A DNA stretch of 59,466 bases from Streptomyces sp. SolWspMP-5a-2 (GCF_900091845.1 NZ_FMCI01000378.1:1-59466); one strand, 5' to 3'; shown: positions 36,911 through 47,550, counted from the first letter of the stretch. Numbers and translations are program-made. The notes: generated by a model from the letters alone, not told the origin.

Positions 36911-38329
36911 ATGTCCGGGACGGGCGGCGCGACGGCGGGAACGGGCGGAGAGCCCGCGGGAACAGGCGGAGAGGCCGCGGGAGCGGGCGGCGGGCCGGGC
37001 GGCCGGCACGGGCTGCGGCGCAGTCTCGGCTTCCGGGACCTCGTCGTCTACGGGCTGCTGTTCATCGCCCCGATGGCTCCCGTCGGCGTGTTCGGCACCC
37101 TGGACGCGCGCTCGCACGGCGCGGTGGCACTCGTCTACGTCATCGCGACGGTGGCGATGGCGTTCACCGCCTTCAGCTACGCCCAGATGGTGCGGGTGGT
37201 GCCGCTCGCGGGCTCGGTGTTCGCCTACGCGCGCGCGGCGCTCGGCCGGGAGGCCGGGTTCATCGCGGGCTGGATGGCGATGCTGGACTACCTGCTCATC
37301 CCGGCGGTCGCCTACCTGTTCTCCGGGATCGCGATGAACGCGCTGGTCCCGGGCGTCTCCCGCTGGGTGTGGACGGCGATCGCGGTGGTCGTCACGACCC
37401 TGCTGAACCTCTGGGGCGTGCGGGCCGCGGCCCGGGTCGGCTTCCTGGTGCTGGCCATGGAGATCGTGGTGCTGCTGGTCTTCGTCGTCTCCGCGATCGT
37501 CGTCCTCGCGCGCGACGGCGCCGAACGCGGCCTGCTGTCGCCGCTGTCGGGGGACGGCACGCAGGGCGCGTTCGCGCTCTCCGCGGTGATCGGCGCGGTG
37601 TCGATCGCCGTCCTGTCGTACCTGGGCTTCGACGCGATCGCGTCCTTCGCCGAGGAGGTCACCGGCGGGTCCGAGAAGGTCGCGCGCGCGGTGCTGTTCT
37701 GCCTGGCCCTCGCGGGCGTGCTGTTCGTGGCGCAGACGTACCTGGTCGCGCTCCTCGAACCGACGACGTCCGCGCAGCTCGCCGCCGACCCGGCCAAGCA
37801 GGGATCCGCGTTCTACGACGCCGTGGACGTGTCGGTGGGCGGCTGGCTGCACGACCTGGTCGCGGTGAGCAAGGCGATCGGCGCGGCGTTCGCGGCGCTG
37901 GCCGGGCAGGCGGCGGCCGGGCGGCTGCTGTTCGCGATGGGCCGCGACCGGCGGCTGCCGCGGGCCCTGTCGCGGACGGACTCCGGGGTGCCCAGGGTGG
38001 CGCTGCTGTGCGCGGCGGTGATCACGCTGGTGGCAGCGGTCTGGGCGGCCAGCAGGGACGACGGCATGGACCACCTGGTGTCGGTCGTCGACATCGGCGC
38101 GCTGACGGCGTTCACGCTGCTGCACGCGAGCGTGGTGGGCTGGTTCGTGGTCCGGCGGGCCGGAGGTCCCGTGGTGTGGTGGCGGCACCTGGTGATGCCG
38201 GTGCTGGGCGCGGCGATCACCATCGCGGTGATCGTGGAGGCGTCGGGCGCGGCCCAGGTGGTGGGCGCGGTGTGGCTGGTGATCGGTCTCGTGGTGCTGG
38301 TGAGCCAGCGGGGGCGGGTCGCGGACTGA
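36911..38329 (+). CDS. APC-superfamily amino acid permease
   Basis: A 472-residue membrane transporter with 12 predicted helices. The first 35 residues are a Gly/Thr/Ala-rich disordered head. The first helix contains GLLFIAPMAPVGVFGTLD, the SYLGFDAIASFAEEVTGG segment lies near the middle, and AAGRLLFAMGRDRRLPRALS follows helix 8, all APC signatures. It should import an amino acid or amine by proton symport or exchange; substrate cannot be named. The start follows GGAGGCACG. Confidence 0.92.
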   Translation: MSGTGGATAGTGGEPAGTGGEAAGAGGGPGGRHGLRRSLGFRDLVVYGLLFIAPMAPVGVFGTLDARSHGAVALVYVIATVAMAFTAFSYAQMVRVVPLAGSVFAYARAALGREAGFIAGWMAMLDYLLIPAVAYLFSGIAMNALVPGVSRWVWTAIAVVVTTLLNLWGVRAAARVGFLVLAMEIVVLLVFVVSAIVVLARDGAERGLLSPLSGDGTQGAFALSAVIGAVSIAVLSYLGFDAIASFAEEVTGGSEKVARAVLFCLALAGVLFVAQTYLVALLEPTTSAQLAADPAKQGSAFYDAVDVSVGGWLHDLVAVSKAIGAAFAALAGQAAAGRLLFAMGRDRRLPRALSRTDSGVPRVALLCAAVITLVAAVWAASRDDGMDHLVSVVDIGALTAFTLLHASVVGWFVVRRAGGPVVWWRHLVMPVLGAAITIAVIVEASGAAQVVGAVWLVIGLVVLVSQRGRVAD

Positions 38330-38330
38330 C

Positions 38331-38432
38331 ACGGCGGGCTGACGCAGCGGACTGACGGAACCGGCTGACGGAACCGGCTGACGGAGCGGGGCCGACGGAA
38401 CGGGCTGACGGAACCGGCTGGCGGAACGGGCT
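38331..38432. repeat. 13-nt tandem repeat (GGCTGACGGAACC type)
   Basis: About seven imperfect copies, with two or three perfect units around 38350-38375 and 38403-38420. The core CTGACGG is the same as the array at 26631-26658. Confidence 0.8.
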
Positions 38433-38459
38433 GGCCGAGGGTGCCTGCGGCCCGACGCC

Positions 38460-38588
38460 CCGCACCTCGACACCTCGGCATCTCCGCACCTCCGCTCCCC
38501 GGCACCTCCCCGCCTCCGCTCCTCGGCACCTCCGCACCTCGCCGCCTCCGCACCTCTGCACCTCCGCACCTCCGCACCTCCGCACCCG
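38460..38588. repeat. 9-nt tandem repeat (CGCACCTC type), purine-rich on the minus strand
   Basis: About 14 imperfect units of CTCCGCACC; the last 40 nt are nearly perfect. On the minus strand GGAGGTGCGGAGGTGC-like blocks give many GG runs, with two-tetrad G-quadruplex potential. Confidence 0.8.
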
Positions 38589-38708
38589 CGTGCCCACCCC
38601 CGCGGTCTCCCCGTGATCCCCCTGCTCACGGCCGCCTCCCGCCGCTCCCCCGTGACGGCGTCCCGTTCGCGCGGTCCGCTGTCAGTGGCTGCGGTTACGC
38701 TCACCCGC

Positions 38709-39926
38709 ATGGCTGCGAACACGTCCCCGGAGTCGCCCCTCCCCGTCGGCGAGGTGTCGCGGCTGATCGGGAGCTGGATCGACCGCCTCGGCGCCATCTG
38801 GGTCGAGGGGCAGATCACCCAGCTCTCCCGGCGGCCGGGCGCCGGCGTCGTCTTCCTGACACTGCGCGACCCCTCGTACGACATCTCGATCAGCGTGACC
38901 TGCTACCGGCAGGTCTTCGAGGCCGTCGCCGACGTCGTCAGCGAGGGCGCCCGGGTGGTCGTGCACGCGAAGCCCGAGTGGTACGCGCCGCGCGGCCAGT
39001 TGTCGCTGCGGGCCGCCGAGATCAAGCCGGTGGGCGTCGGGGAGCTGCTGGCGCGCCTGGAGCAGCTGAAGAAGTCGCTGGCCGCCGAGGGCCTCTTCGC
39101 GCGGGAGCGCAAGAAGCCGCTGCCGTTCCTGCCGCAGTTGATCGGGCTGGTCTGCGGGCGGGCGTCGGCCGCCGAGCGGGACGTCCTGGAGAACGCCAGG
39201 CACCGCTGGCCCGCCGTCCGCTTCGAGGTGCGCAACGTCCCGGTGCAGGGCGTGCACGCGGTCCCGCAGGTGGTGCAGGCGGTGAAGGAGCTGGACGCGC
39301 ACGACGAGGTGGACGTGATCATCGTCGCGCGCGGCGGCGGCAGCGTGGAGGACCTGCTGCCGTTCTCCGACGAGCAGGTGGTGCGCACGGTCGCCGCCTG
39401 CCGTACGCCGGTGGTGTCGGCGATCGGGCACGAGCCCGACAACCCCCTCCTGGACCACGTGGCGGACCTGCGGGCGTCCACGCCGACCGACGCGGCGAAG
39501 AAGGTCGTGCCGGACGTCGGCGAGGAGTTCGAGCGGGTGCGCGGCCTGCGGGACCGGGCGCGGCGGTGCGTGGAGGGGCTCCTCGCGCGGGAGGAGCGCG
39601 GTCTCGCGCACGCGTTGGCGCGGCCCTCGATAGAGGATCCGCACCGGATGATCGACGAGCGGGCCGACCACGTGGCGTCCCTCACCGACCGCTCCCGCCG
39701 CATGCTGGGCCACCTCCTAGACCGCGCGGACTCGGAGCTGACGCACACGCACGCGCGCGTGGTGGCGCTCTCCCCCGCCGCCACCCTGAAGCGCGGCTAC
39801 GCGGTGCTCCAGACGGCGGACGGTCCGGTCGTCAGGGCGCCCGGCCAGGTCGGCGCGGGCGAGCTGCTGCGGGCGCGGGTGGCCGAGGGCGAATTCACTG
39901 TTCGAGTCGATGAGAGCGATGCATAG
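38709..39926 (+). CDS. xseA: Exodeoxyribonuclease VII large subunit
   Basis: A 405-residue nuclease subunit that degrades single-stranded DNA with XseB. The N-terminal OB fold (VEGQITQLSRRPGAGVVFLTLRD, then RVVVHAKPEWYAPRGQLSL) binds DNA. The catalytic domain has IIVARGGGSVEDLLPFSDE and VVSAIGHEPDNPLLDHVADLRASTPTDAA. The C-terminus ends in LKRGYAVLQTADG. ATG 38709 is chosen because homology begins there. It overlaps the longest xseB frame. Confidence 0.96.
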   Translation: MAANTSPESPLPVGEVSRLIGSWIDRLGAIWVEGQITQLSRRPGAGVVFLTLRDPSYDISISVTCYRQVFEAVADVVSEGARVVVHAKPEWYAPRGQLSLRAAEIKPVGVGELLARLEQLKKSLAAEGLFARERKKPLPFLPQLIGLVCGRASAAERDVLENARHRWPAVRFEVRNVPVQGVHAVPQVVQAVKELDAHDEVDVIIVARGGGSVEDLLPFSDEQVVRTVAACRTPVVSAIGHEPDNPLLDHVADLRASTPTDAAKKVVPDVGEEFERVRGLRDRARRCVEGLLAREERGLAHALARPSIEDPHRMIDERADHVASLTDRSRRMLGHLLDRADSELTHTHARVVALSPAATLKRGYAVLQTADGPVVRAPGQVGAGELLRARVAEGEFTVRVDESDA

Positions 39927-39936
39927 GGTGGGCGGA

Positions 39937-40179
39937 ATGACCGGCAAGGTGGCGGAAGAGGCGCTCGGGTACGAGCAGGCCCGGGACGAGCTGATCGAGG
40001 TCGTGCGGCGCCTGGAGGCGGGCGGCACGACGCTGGAGGAGTCCCTGGCGCTCTGGGAGCGCGGCGAGGAGCTGGCGAAGGTGTGCCGCCGCTGGCTGGA
40101 CGGCGCGCGGGCCCGCCTGGACGCGGCGCTGGCGGAGGAACAGGAGCAGGACGGCCCCGACGGCGGGACGGACGCGTAG
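39937..40179 (+). CDS. xseB: Exodeoxyribonuclease VII small subunit
   Basis: An 80-residue helical-hairpin subunit: LGYEQARDELIEVVRRLEAGGTTLEESLALWERGEELAKVC is the family signature. Several XseB copies wrap the XseA coiled coil. ATG 39937, 10 nt after the xseA stop and preceded by GGGTGGGCGGA, is chosen over two in-frame ATGs that overlap xseA. Confidence 0.95.
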   Translation: MTGKVAEEALGYEQARDELIEVVRRLEAGGTTLEESLALWERGEELAKVCRRWLDGARARLDAALAEEQEQDGPDGGTDA

Positions 40180-40189
40180 CCGGTCGGCG

Positions 40190-40210
40190 CGCGCCGCCAC
40201 CGGCGGCGCG
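40190..40210. terminator. xseAB terminator hairpin
   Basis: CGCGCCGCC (40190-40198) pairs perfectly with GGCGGCGCG (40202-40210) across a 3-nt loop, 11 nt after the xseB stop. Confidence 0.75.
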
Positions 40211-40419
40211 TGATTGGTCGACGCCCGCCCCTCCCCTCTCCCCCCGGCCCTCGCCAAGGGTGACCACCTCCCCCGCGAGCGCCCGTCACCCGAACGGGTG
40301 ATCTCCCGCGTCGCCCGCGAGGCGGCGCCCCACCCCCGTGAGACCAGTCCCGCCGCCCCGCCCATCGGCCGTCTCCCCCGTGCGCACCTGTGAAGCGGAT
40401 CACCGCGGTCCGTCTTTGG

Positions 40420-40448
40420 TTGAACCTTGAACTTCTCTGGCGTACCGT
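40420..40448 (+). promoter_or_regulatory. Vegetative-type promoter for the nitroreductase gene
   Basis: TTGAAC (40420-40425), a 17-nt spacer and TACCGT (40443-40448) match the housekeeping sigma (HrdB) pattern TTGAC-N17-TANNNT. Transcription would begin about 53 nt before the ATG. Confidence 0.6.
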
Positions 40449-40508
40449 CGTGATCGTCAGCCGGTCCGGGGATTCCGGATCCCGTACATTCCGCCAGAAA
40501 GTTCCCCC

Positions 40509-41099
40509 ATGTCTCTCGTTCTTGACCCCCACGCCCAGGACCTGCTGTTCCGCGAGGCCCGCACCGCGAACACCTTCACCGACGAGCCGGTGACCGACGA
40601 GCAGGTCCAGGCCATCTACGACCTGGTCAAGTACGGCCCCACCGCGTTCAACCAGAACCCGCTGCGCATCACCCTGGTCCGCTCCCCCGAGGCCCGCGAG
40701 CGCCTGGTGCGGCACATGGCCGAGGGCAACCGGCCGAAGACCTCCACCGCGCCGCTGGTCGCGATCCTCGCCGCGGACAACGAGTTCCACGACGAGCTGC
40801 CCGCCCTGCTGCCGCACTTCCCGCAGGCGAAGGACCTCTTCTTCAGCGAGCGCCCGGCCCGTGAGGGCGCCGCGGCCCTGAACGCCGCCCTCCAGGCCGC
40901 GTACTTCATCATCGGCGTGCGCGCCGCCGGTCTCGCCGCGGGACCGATGACCGGCCTCGACTTCGAGGGCGTCCGCAAGGAGTTCCTGGACGACGACCAC
41001 ACCCCGCTGATGGTCGTCAACATCGGCCGCCCCGGCGAGGACGCCTGGTTCCCGCGCTCCCCGCGCCTGTCGTACGAGCAGGTCGTCACGACGGTCTGA
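40509..41099 (+). CDS. Nitroreductase family protein, RutE/malonic semialdehyde reductase-like (core copy)
   Basis: A 196-residue flavoprotein of the same subgroup as the product of 21900-22511: LLFREARTANTFTDEPVTDEQ, YGPTAFNQNPLR, QAAYFIIGVRAAGLAAGPMTG. It sits alone with its own promoter and terminator in conserved surroundings, so it is the likely ancestral copy. Physiological substrate is not known; the RutE name is by family only. The ribosome site is weak (no purine run before the ATG). Confidence 0.9.
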   Translation: MSLVLDPHAQDLLFREARTANTFTDEPVTDEQVQAIYDLVKYGPTAFNQNPLRITLVRSPEARERLVRHMAEGNRPKTSTAPLVAILAADNEFHDELPALLPHFPQAKDLFFSERPAREGAAALNAALQAAYFIIGVRAAGLAAGPMTGLDFEGVRKEFLDDDHTPLMVVNIGRPGEDAWFPRSPRLSYEQVVTTV

Positions 41100-41116
41100 G
41101 CGGACCCGACGACGAC

Positions 41117-41150
41117 GAAGGCCCCGGCGGCGAACCGCGCCGGGGCCTTC
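41117..41150. terminator. Bidirectional terminator between nitroreductase and DUF4245 genes
   Basis: GAAGGCCCCGGC (41117-41128) pairs perfectly with 41139-41150 across a 10-nt loop, between the two convergent stop codons. Confidence 0.85.
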
Positions 41151-41166
41151 CGCGTGCCGTGGGCGG

Positions 41167-41688
41167 CTACGCCGTCCGCAGCGCCTTCGCCATCTCGGCG
41201 AGCTGCTCGAACGAGCCGGTGCCCGCGACCACCGTCGTGGCGCCCCGGTCGGAGCGGACGAGCGCGTCGTAGCGACCGCCGGTGTAATGGGTCCAGGTGG
41301 CACCGCCGATCTCCTGGGTGACCTTCGTCTCCCTGGAGCCCTGGCTCGCGGTGTCGATGAACTTCGACGGCTTCTGAGTGGACTGCTCTATCTGCACGTA
41401 CTGCCCGTCGGGGGCCCGGAATCCGAGGTGCCAGGCGTCGGAGTCGTCGCCACGGAAGCGGACCGAGGTGGCCTTCCACTCCTCGGGGAGCCCCTGGGGG
41501 GCGGCCACCGGGTAGGAGGCGGCGCGCCGGGCGGTCAGCAGCTCCACCCGGTAGTCGACCCGCTTGACGTCGGGTTCCCCGTCGTCGTGCGGGACGAAGA
41601 CGTAGATGACCGCCGCCGCGACCCCGATGAGGGCCAGGGAGAGGATCATGTCCCGGACCGTCTTCTGCTTACCGTTCGAACCTGCCAC
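41167..41688 (-). CDS. DUF4245 domain-containing membrane-anchored protein
   Basis: A 173-residue protein with one N-terminal membrane helix (MILSLALIGVAAAVIYVFVP) and an extracytoplasmic domain: VDYRVELLTARRAASYPVAAPQGLP, then GATWTHYTGGRYDALVRSDRGATTVVAGTGSFEQLAEMAKAL. It matches the DUF4245 family, which is typically found next to glpX in actinobacteria, as here (divergent, 124-nt gap). Function is unknown. Confidence 0.92.
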   Translation of the reverse strand: MAGSNGKQKTVRDMILSLALIGVAAAVIYVFVPHDDGEPDVKRVDYRVELLTARRAASYPVAAPQGLPEEWKATSVRFRGDDSDAWHLGFRAPDGQYVQIEQSTQKPSKFIDTASQGSRETKVTQEIGGATWTHYTGGRYDALVRSDRGATTVVAGTGSFEQLAEMAKALRTA

Positions 41689-41812
41689 GTCCCCATCGTC
41701 GCAGGTGCCCCGGTCTGCTCATCCGTGGGCCCCCCTGCTCATTTTGTAGGACTGGCGATAGAGTCGGAGTCACCCTCATCCGGCCGTCGTCGTATCAGAA
41801 AGGTGCGCTCCG

Positions 41813-42847
41813 ATGACCGAGCATCATCACTTGCCGTCCGAACTCGAAGTCCCCAGCGAAGCCCCCGACCGCAACCTCGCCCTGGAACTCGTCCGGGTCA
41901 CCGAGGCCGCCGCGATGGCCGCGGGCCGCTGGGTCGGCCGGGGCGACAAGAACGGCGCCGACGGTGCGGCCGTGCGGGCCATGCGCACCCTCGTCCACAC
42001 CGTGTCGATGAACGGCGTCGTGGTCATCGGCGAGGGCGAGAAGGACGAGGCCCCGATGCTCTTCAACGGGGAGCGGGTCGGGGACGGCACCGGGCCCGAG
42101 TGCGACATCGCCGTCGACCCGATCGACGGGACCACGCTGACCGCGAAGGGCATGACCAACGCGATCGCCGTGCTGGCCGCGGCCGACCGCGGGTCGATGT
42201 TCGACCCGTCCGCCGTGTTCTACATGGACAAGCTGGTCACCGGGCCCGACGCGGCGGACTTCGTCGACATCGACGCGCCCGTGTCGGTCAACATCCGCCG
42301 GGTCGCGAAGGCCAAGCGGTCCGCGCCGGAGGACGTCACCGTCGTCATCCTGGACCGGCCGCGGCACGCGGGCATCATCGACGAGATCCGGGAGACCGGC
42401 GCGCGCATCAAGCTGATCTCGGACGGCGACGTGGCCGGGTCGATCCTGGCGCTGCGCGAGGGCACCGGCGTCGACCTGCTGCTCGGCGTGGGCGGCACGC
42501 CCGAGGGGATCATCTCGGCGTGCGCGGTGAAGTGCCTCGGCGGCACCATCCAGGGCAAGCTGTGGCCCAAGGACGACGACGAGCGGCAGCGCGCGGTGGA
42601 CGCGGGCCACGACCTGGACCGGGTGCTCACCACGGACGACCTCGTCTCCGGCGAGAACGTCTTCTTCGTCGCGACCGGCATCACGGACGGGGAGCTGCTG
42701 CGGGGAGTGCGGTACCGGTCGGAGACCGCGACCACCGACTCGATCGTGATGCGGTCGAAGTCCGGGACGGTGCGGCGGATCGACTCCGAGCACCGGCTGA
42801 GCAAGCTGCGGGCCTACAGCGCCGTCGACTTCGACCGGGGGAAGTGA
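41813..42847 (+). CDS. glpX: Class II fructose-1,6-bisphosphatase (GlpX type)
   Basis: A 344-residue gluconeogenic enzyme that converts fructose 1,6-bisphosphate to fructose 6-phosphate. Metal- and phosphate-binding segments are GEGEKDEAPMLFNGE, CDIAVDPIDGTTLTAKG and the SDGDVAGSI region; LLLGVGGTPEGIISACAVKCLGG is a GlpX signature. AAAGGTG precedes the ATG. It is the usual sole FBPase of actinobacteria. Confidence 0.97.
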   Translation: MTEHHHLPSELEVPSEAPDRNLALELVRVTEAAAMAAGRWVGRGDKNGADGAAVRAMRTLVHTVSMNGVVVIGEGEKDEAPMLFNGERVGDGTGPECDIAVDPIDGTTLTAKGMTNAIAVLAAADRGSMFDPSAVFYMDKLVTGPDAADFVDIDAPVSVNIRRVAKAKRSAPEDVTVVILDRPRHAGIIDEIRETGARIKLISDGDVAGSILALREGTGVDLLLGVGGTPEGIISACAVKCLGGTIQGKLWPKDDDERQRAVDAGHDLDRVLTTDDLVSGENVFFVATGITDGELLRGVRYRSETATTDSIVMRSKSGTVRRIDSEHRLSKLRAYSAVDFDRGK

Positions 42848-42922
42848 GGATTCCGCGGAGCGATCCGCGTCCCTCCCCGCCCCGCGGAACCCCGCAGGGC
42901 GAGAGCGTGCCCGCTGTGCGGA

Positions 42923-42956
42923 GTGGGCGTCCCCTGGTGCGGTAGGGGGCGCCCAC
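42923..42956. terminator. Bidirectional terminator between glpX and the WhiB-like gene
   Basis: GTGGGCG-T-CCCC pairs with GGGG-C-GCCCAC (one mismatch) across a loop of about 12 nt, between two convergent stop codons. Confidence 0.75.
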
Positions 42957-42965
42957 GTTCGGCTG

Positions 42966-43343
42966 TCAGCCCGCCTGGGCTATGCGGCTGCCCGCCCGCG
43001 CCGCCTTCTGCAGTTCGACCTCGCGCCGCCGCCGTCTGGCCAGCACCACCCGGCGTTCCGCGGCCGTGAGGCCGCCCCAGACGCCGTACGGTTCCGGCTG
43101 CAGGAGCGCGTGCTCCCGGCACTCGACCATCACGGGACACCGGCCGCAGACCCGCTTGGCCGCCTCCTCGCGGGAGAGCCGGGCTGCGGTGGGTTCCTTG
43201 GACGGTGCGAAGAACAGGCTCGCCTCGTCGCGCCGGCACACCGCCTCGGTGTGCCAGGGCGCGTCTTGGTCCCTGTCCCGCACGGGCACCCGCTGGGCCG
43301 GAACGGCAGCTACCTGCGCGGACGAATGCGGCGGTTGCGGCAC
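42966..43343 (-). CDS. wblI: WhiB-family (Wbl) iron-sulphur regulator
   Basis: A 125-residue actinobacterial Fe-S protein. The four cluster cysteines are present: one in AVCRRDEAS and three in VCGRCPVMVECREHA (C-x2-C-x5-C). The GVWGGLTAAERR turn and the basic RRRRREVELQ tail complete the family pattern. Such proteins bind sigma factors and respond to redox or NO. GTG 43343 has GGAG upstream. The name wblI is from remembered position beside glpX in S. coelicolor, not from an alignment. Confidence 0.9.
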   Translation of the reverse strand: MPQPPHSSAQVAAVPAQRVPVRDRDQDAPWHTEAVCRRDEASLFFAPSKEPTAARLSREEAAKRVCGRCPVMVECREHALLQPEPYGVWGGLTAAERRVVLARRRRREVELQKAARAGSRIAQAG

Positions 43344-43437
43344 GGTCTACTCCTGACGACGGCTTCGCGAGCGAGAGACGATGCGCAAGGCCTACCCGCT
43401 GTGCGCGGGCCTATGCACTCCGTTCCCCACCGCCGGA

Positions 43438-44157
43438 TCACCGGTCGAGGTGTCTGCGCACCGTCCTGTCGGCGCGGCCGACCTTGTCGATCTTGCGCTG
43501 CACCCGGTCGAGGATGTCCGCGACGAGCCTGCCGCGCCTCGGCCGCGCCTCGATGCTGCCGAGGACGGACCAGCCGTCGACGTGGACGACCGGGGCGCGC
43601 GGGTCGACCGCGTCCAGGTGGTCCACCTCGAAGCTGCCGAGGACGCCGCCGCCGGTGCCGCGCAGCGACACGTTCTCCGGGACGCGCACCTCGACGCTGC
43701 CGAAGACGGAGAGCGCCTTGACGACGACCTGCTGGTGCTCGAAGAGGGCCTCGCTGAGGTCGATCTCGACGCTGCCGAAGACCGCGTACGCGTGGATGCG
43801 CCGGCCCGCGCGCCAGCGGCCCCGGCGGACGGCACTGCTGAACACCGCGACCACGTTGTCGTCCGGGTCGGCCGGGACGTACGCGCGGGCGGGGCGGCCC
43901 GGGGGCGGGACGAACGCCGGTCCCTGACGGCGCTCATGGGCGGCCGGCAGGTCCTGGACGAGGGGTTCGAGCTGGCCGACGGTCTTGGCGCGGTAGACCT
44001 CCTCGACCCGCTCGGCGTGCTCCTCCGCGGTCAGCCGCCCCTCGGCGAGGGCCTCGCGGAGGATGTCGGCGATCCGGTCGCGGTCGGCGTCGGAGGCGCG
44101 CAGCTCGGCGACTGCGGGCGACGCGTCCGCCTGCGGGGCGTGCTTGTGAAGGTCCAC
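43438..44157 (-). CDS. DUF1707 / LiaF-like C-terminal domain protein
   Basis: A 239-residue protein. The N-terminal DUF1707 module (about 20-75) reads RASDADRDRIADILREALAEGRLTAEEHAERVEEVYRAKT. The C-terminal part is a repeated beta structure like the cell-wall-stress response domain of LiaF (VVAVFSSAVRRGRW, AYAVFGSVEIDLSEA, ALSVFGSVEVRVPE, VLGSFEV, WSVLGSIEARP). No membrane segment is seen, so it is probably peripheral or cytoplasmic. Divergent to the class I fumarase gene. Confidence 0.9.
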   Translation of the reverse strand: MDLHKHAPQADASPAVAELRASDADRDRIADILREALAEGRLTAEEHAERVEEVYRAKTVGQLEPLVQDLPAAHERRQGPAFVPPPGRPARAYVPADPDDNVVAVFSSAVRRGRWRAGRRIHAYAVFGSVEIDLSEALFEHQQVVVKALSVFGSVEVRVPENVSLRGTGGGVLGSFEVDHLDAVDPRAPVVHVDGWSVLGSIEARPRRGRLVADILDRVQRKIDKVGRADRTVRRHLDR

Positions 44158-44261
44158 GGCAGCAGCGTACCGAAACGCGATAGATCGCGACTAGGGGGTG
44201 GAGGCGCCGACTGAGCCTTACCTCACCGGAGCGGTGTCGGAGGCAGGTTCTACGCTGAGGG

Positions 44262-44281
44262 GCCCGCCAACGTCGGCGGGC
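44262..44281. other. Hairpin in the leader of the class I fumarase gene
   Basis: GCCCGCC (44262-44268) pairs with GGCGGGC (44275-44281) across a 6-nt loop, 30 nt before the ATG. It could affect translation initiation. Confidence 0.4.
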
Positions 44282-44310
44282 GTCGTCCGTCGAGTGAGGA
44301 ATGGGCTGAG

Positions 44311-45978
<1,668 letters not shown>

Positions 45979-46000
45979 CCCGCCGGGCGGCCCCGGGGGC

Positions 46001-46012
46001 GAGACCGGTCTC
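46001..46012. repeat. 12-bp palindrome GAGACCGGTCTC between the two fumarase genes
   Basis: A perfect 12-bp palindrome 22 nt after the class I fumarase stop and 68 nt before fumC. Possibly a regulatory or transcript-end element. Confidence 0.4.
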
Positions 46013-46080
46013 ACAGGGCCGGCGCCCCCGGACGGCCCAGCGGGCGGAACATCCGGGCCGCGCCGGTCGCTGTACGGAGC

Positions 46081-47466
46081 ATGAGCGACTACCGCATCGA
46101 ACACGACTCCATGGGCGAGGTCCGCGTCCCCGCCGACGCCAAGTGGCGGGCCCAGACCCAGCGCGCCGTCGAGAACTTCCCCGTCTCGGGACAGCGGATC
46201 GAGCGGGCGCACATCGAGGCGCTGGCCCGCGTCAAGGCGGCGGCCGCGAAGGTGAACGCCGAGCTGGGCGTGCTCGACCCGGAGATCGCGCGGGCGATCC
46301 AGGAGGCGGCCGGGGAGGTCGCCGAGGGGCGCTGGGACGAGCAGTTCCCGGTGGACGTCTTCCAGACCGGCTCCGGCACCTCGTCCAACATGAACGCCAA
46401 CGAGGTGCTTGCCACCCTGGCGAGCGAGCGGCTCGGGCGGGACGTCCACCCGAACGACCACGTCAACGCCTCGCAGTCGTCCAACGACGTCTTCCCGTCG
46501 TCGATCCACATCGCGGCGACCGCCGCCGTCACCCGCGACCTGGTGCCCGCCCTCGACCATCTCGCCGCCGCGCTGGGCCGCAAGGCCGAGGAGTTCGCCG
46601 ACGTGGTGAAGTCGGGGCGCACCCATCTGATGGACGCCACGCCGGTGACCCTCGGCCAGGAGTTCGGCGGGTACGCCGCGCAGGTGCGGTACGGCGTGGA
46701 GCGGCTGCGGGCGTCGCTGCCGCGCCTCGCCGAACTGCCGCTGGGCGGCACCGCGGTGGGCACCGGCATCAACACGCCGCCCGGCTTCTCCGCCGCCGTC
46801 ATCGCGGAGGTGGCCCGCGCCACCGGGCTGCCGCTGACGGAGGCCAGGGACCACTTCGAGGCGCAGGGCGCGCGGGACGGCATCGTCGAGACCAGCGGGC
46901 AGCTGCGGACCGTCGCGGTCGGCCTGACGAAGATCGCCAACGATCTGCGGTGGATGGCGTCGGGGCCGCGCACCGGCCTCGCCGAGATCGCGCTGCCGGA
47001 CCTCCAGCCGGGCTCGTCGATCATGCCGGGCAAGGTCAACCCGGTCGTCCCCGAGGCGGTCCTGATGGTCGCCGCCCAGGTCGTCGGGAACGACGCGACG
47101 GTCGCCATGGCGGGCGCCGCGGGCAACTTCGAGCTGAACGTGATGCTGCCGGTGATCGCGAAGAACGTGCTGGAGTCGGTGCGGCTGCTGGCCAACGTGG
47201 CGCGGCTGCTCGCCGACCGGACGGTGGACGGGATCGTCGCCGACCGGGAGCGGGCCCGCGAGTACGCGGAGTCGTCGCCGTCCGTCGTCACCCCGCTGAA
47301 CAGGTACCTCGGGTACGAGGAGGCGGCGAAGATCGCCAAGAAGGCGCTCGCCGAGCGGCGGACGATCCGTCAGGTGGTGCTGGACGGCGGGTACGTGGAG
47401 CGCGGCGACCTCACCGTCGAGCAGTTGGACGAGGCACTGGATGTCCTGCGGATGACACGCCCGTAA
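46081..47466 (+). CDS. fumC: Class II fumarate hydratase
   Basis: A 461-residue Fe-independent fumarase. Family motifs in order: TGSGTSSNMNANEV, HPNDHVNASQSSNDVFPSS, KSGRTHLMDATPVTLGQEF and the lyase signature GSSIMPGKVNPV. It lies 102 nt after the class I gene; a short ACGGAGC precedes the ATG. An 8-bp hairpin follows the stop. Confidence 0.97.
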   Translation: MSDYRIEHDSMGEVRVPADAKWRAQTQRAVENFPVSGQRIERAHIEALARVKAAAAKVNAELGVLDPEIARAIQEAAGEVAEGRWDEQFPVDVFQTGSGTSSNMNANEVLATLASERLGRDVHPNDHVNASQSSNDVFPSSIHIAATAAVTRDLVPALDHLAAALGRKAEEFADVVKSGRTHLMDATPVTLGQEFGGYAAQVRYGVERLRASLPRLAELPLGGTAVGTGINTPPGFSAAVIAEVARATGLPLTEARDHFEAQGARDGIVETSGQLRTVAVGLTKIANDLRWMASGPRTGLAEIALPDLQPGSSIMPGKVNPVVPEAVLMVAAQVVGNDATVAMAGAAGNFELNVMLPVIAKNVLESVRLLANVARLLADRTVDGIVADRERAREYAESSPSVVTPLNRYLGYEEAAKIAKKALAERRTIRQVVLDGGYVERGDLTVEQLDEALDVLRMTRP

Positions 47467-47469
47467 CCG

Positions 47470-47488
47470 CGCGCGAACCTTTCGCGCG
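47470..47488. terminator. fumC terminator hairpin
   Basis: CGCGCGAA (47470-47477) pairs perfectly with TTCGCGCG (47481-47488) across a 3-nt loop, directly after the fumC stop. Confidence 0.65.
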
Positions 47489-47550
47489 GACCGGCCGGAA
47501 CCGTGACGGGGACCGCAGCGTCGTATGCCGCGGGCACCTAATATCTGTGC

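Larger units (their letters stand above)
38330..38708. other. Spacer built largely from two repeat arrays
   Basis: Between the permease and xseA. It contains no supported gene. The promoter of xseA is probably in 38600-38708, after the arrays. Confidence 0.6.
40180..40508. other. Spacer between xseB and the core nitroreductase gene
   Basis: Holds the xseB terminator hairpin and a well-formed promoter (both listed). The stretch 40215-40400 shows nothing further. Confidence 0.6.
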
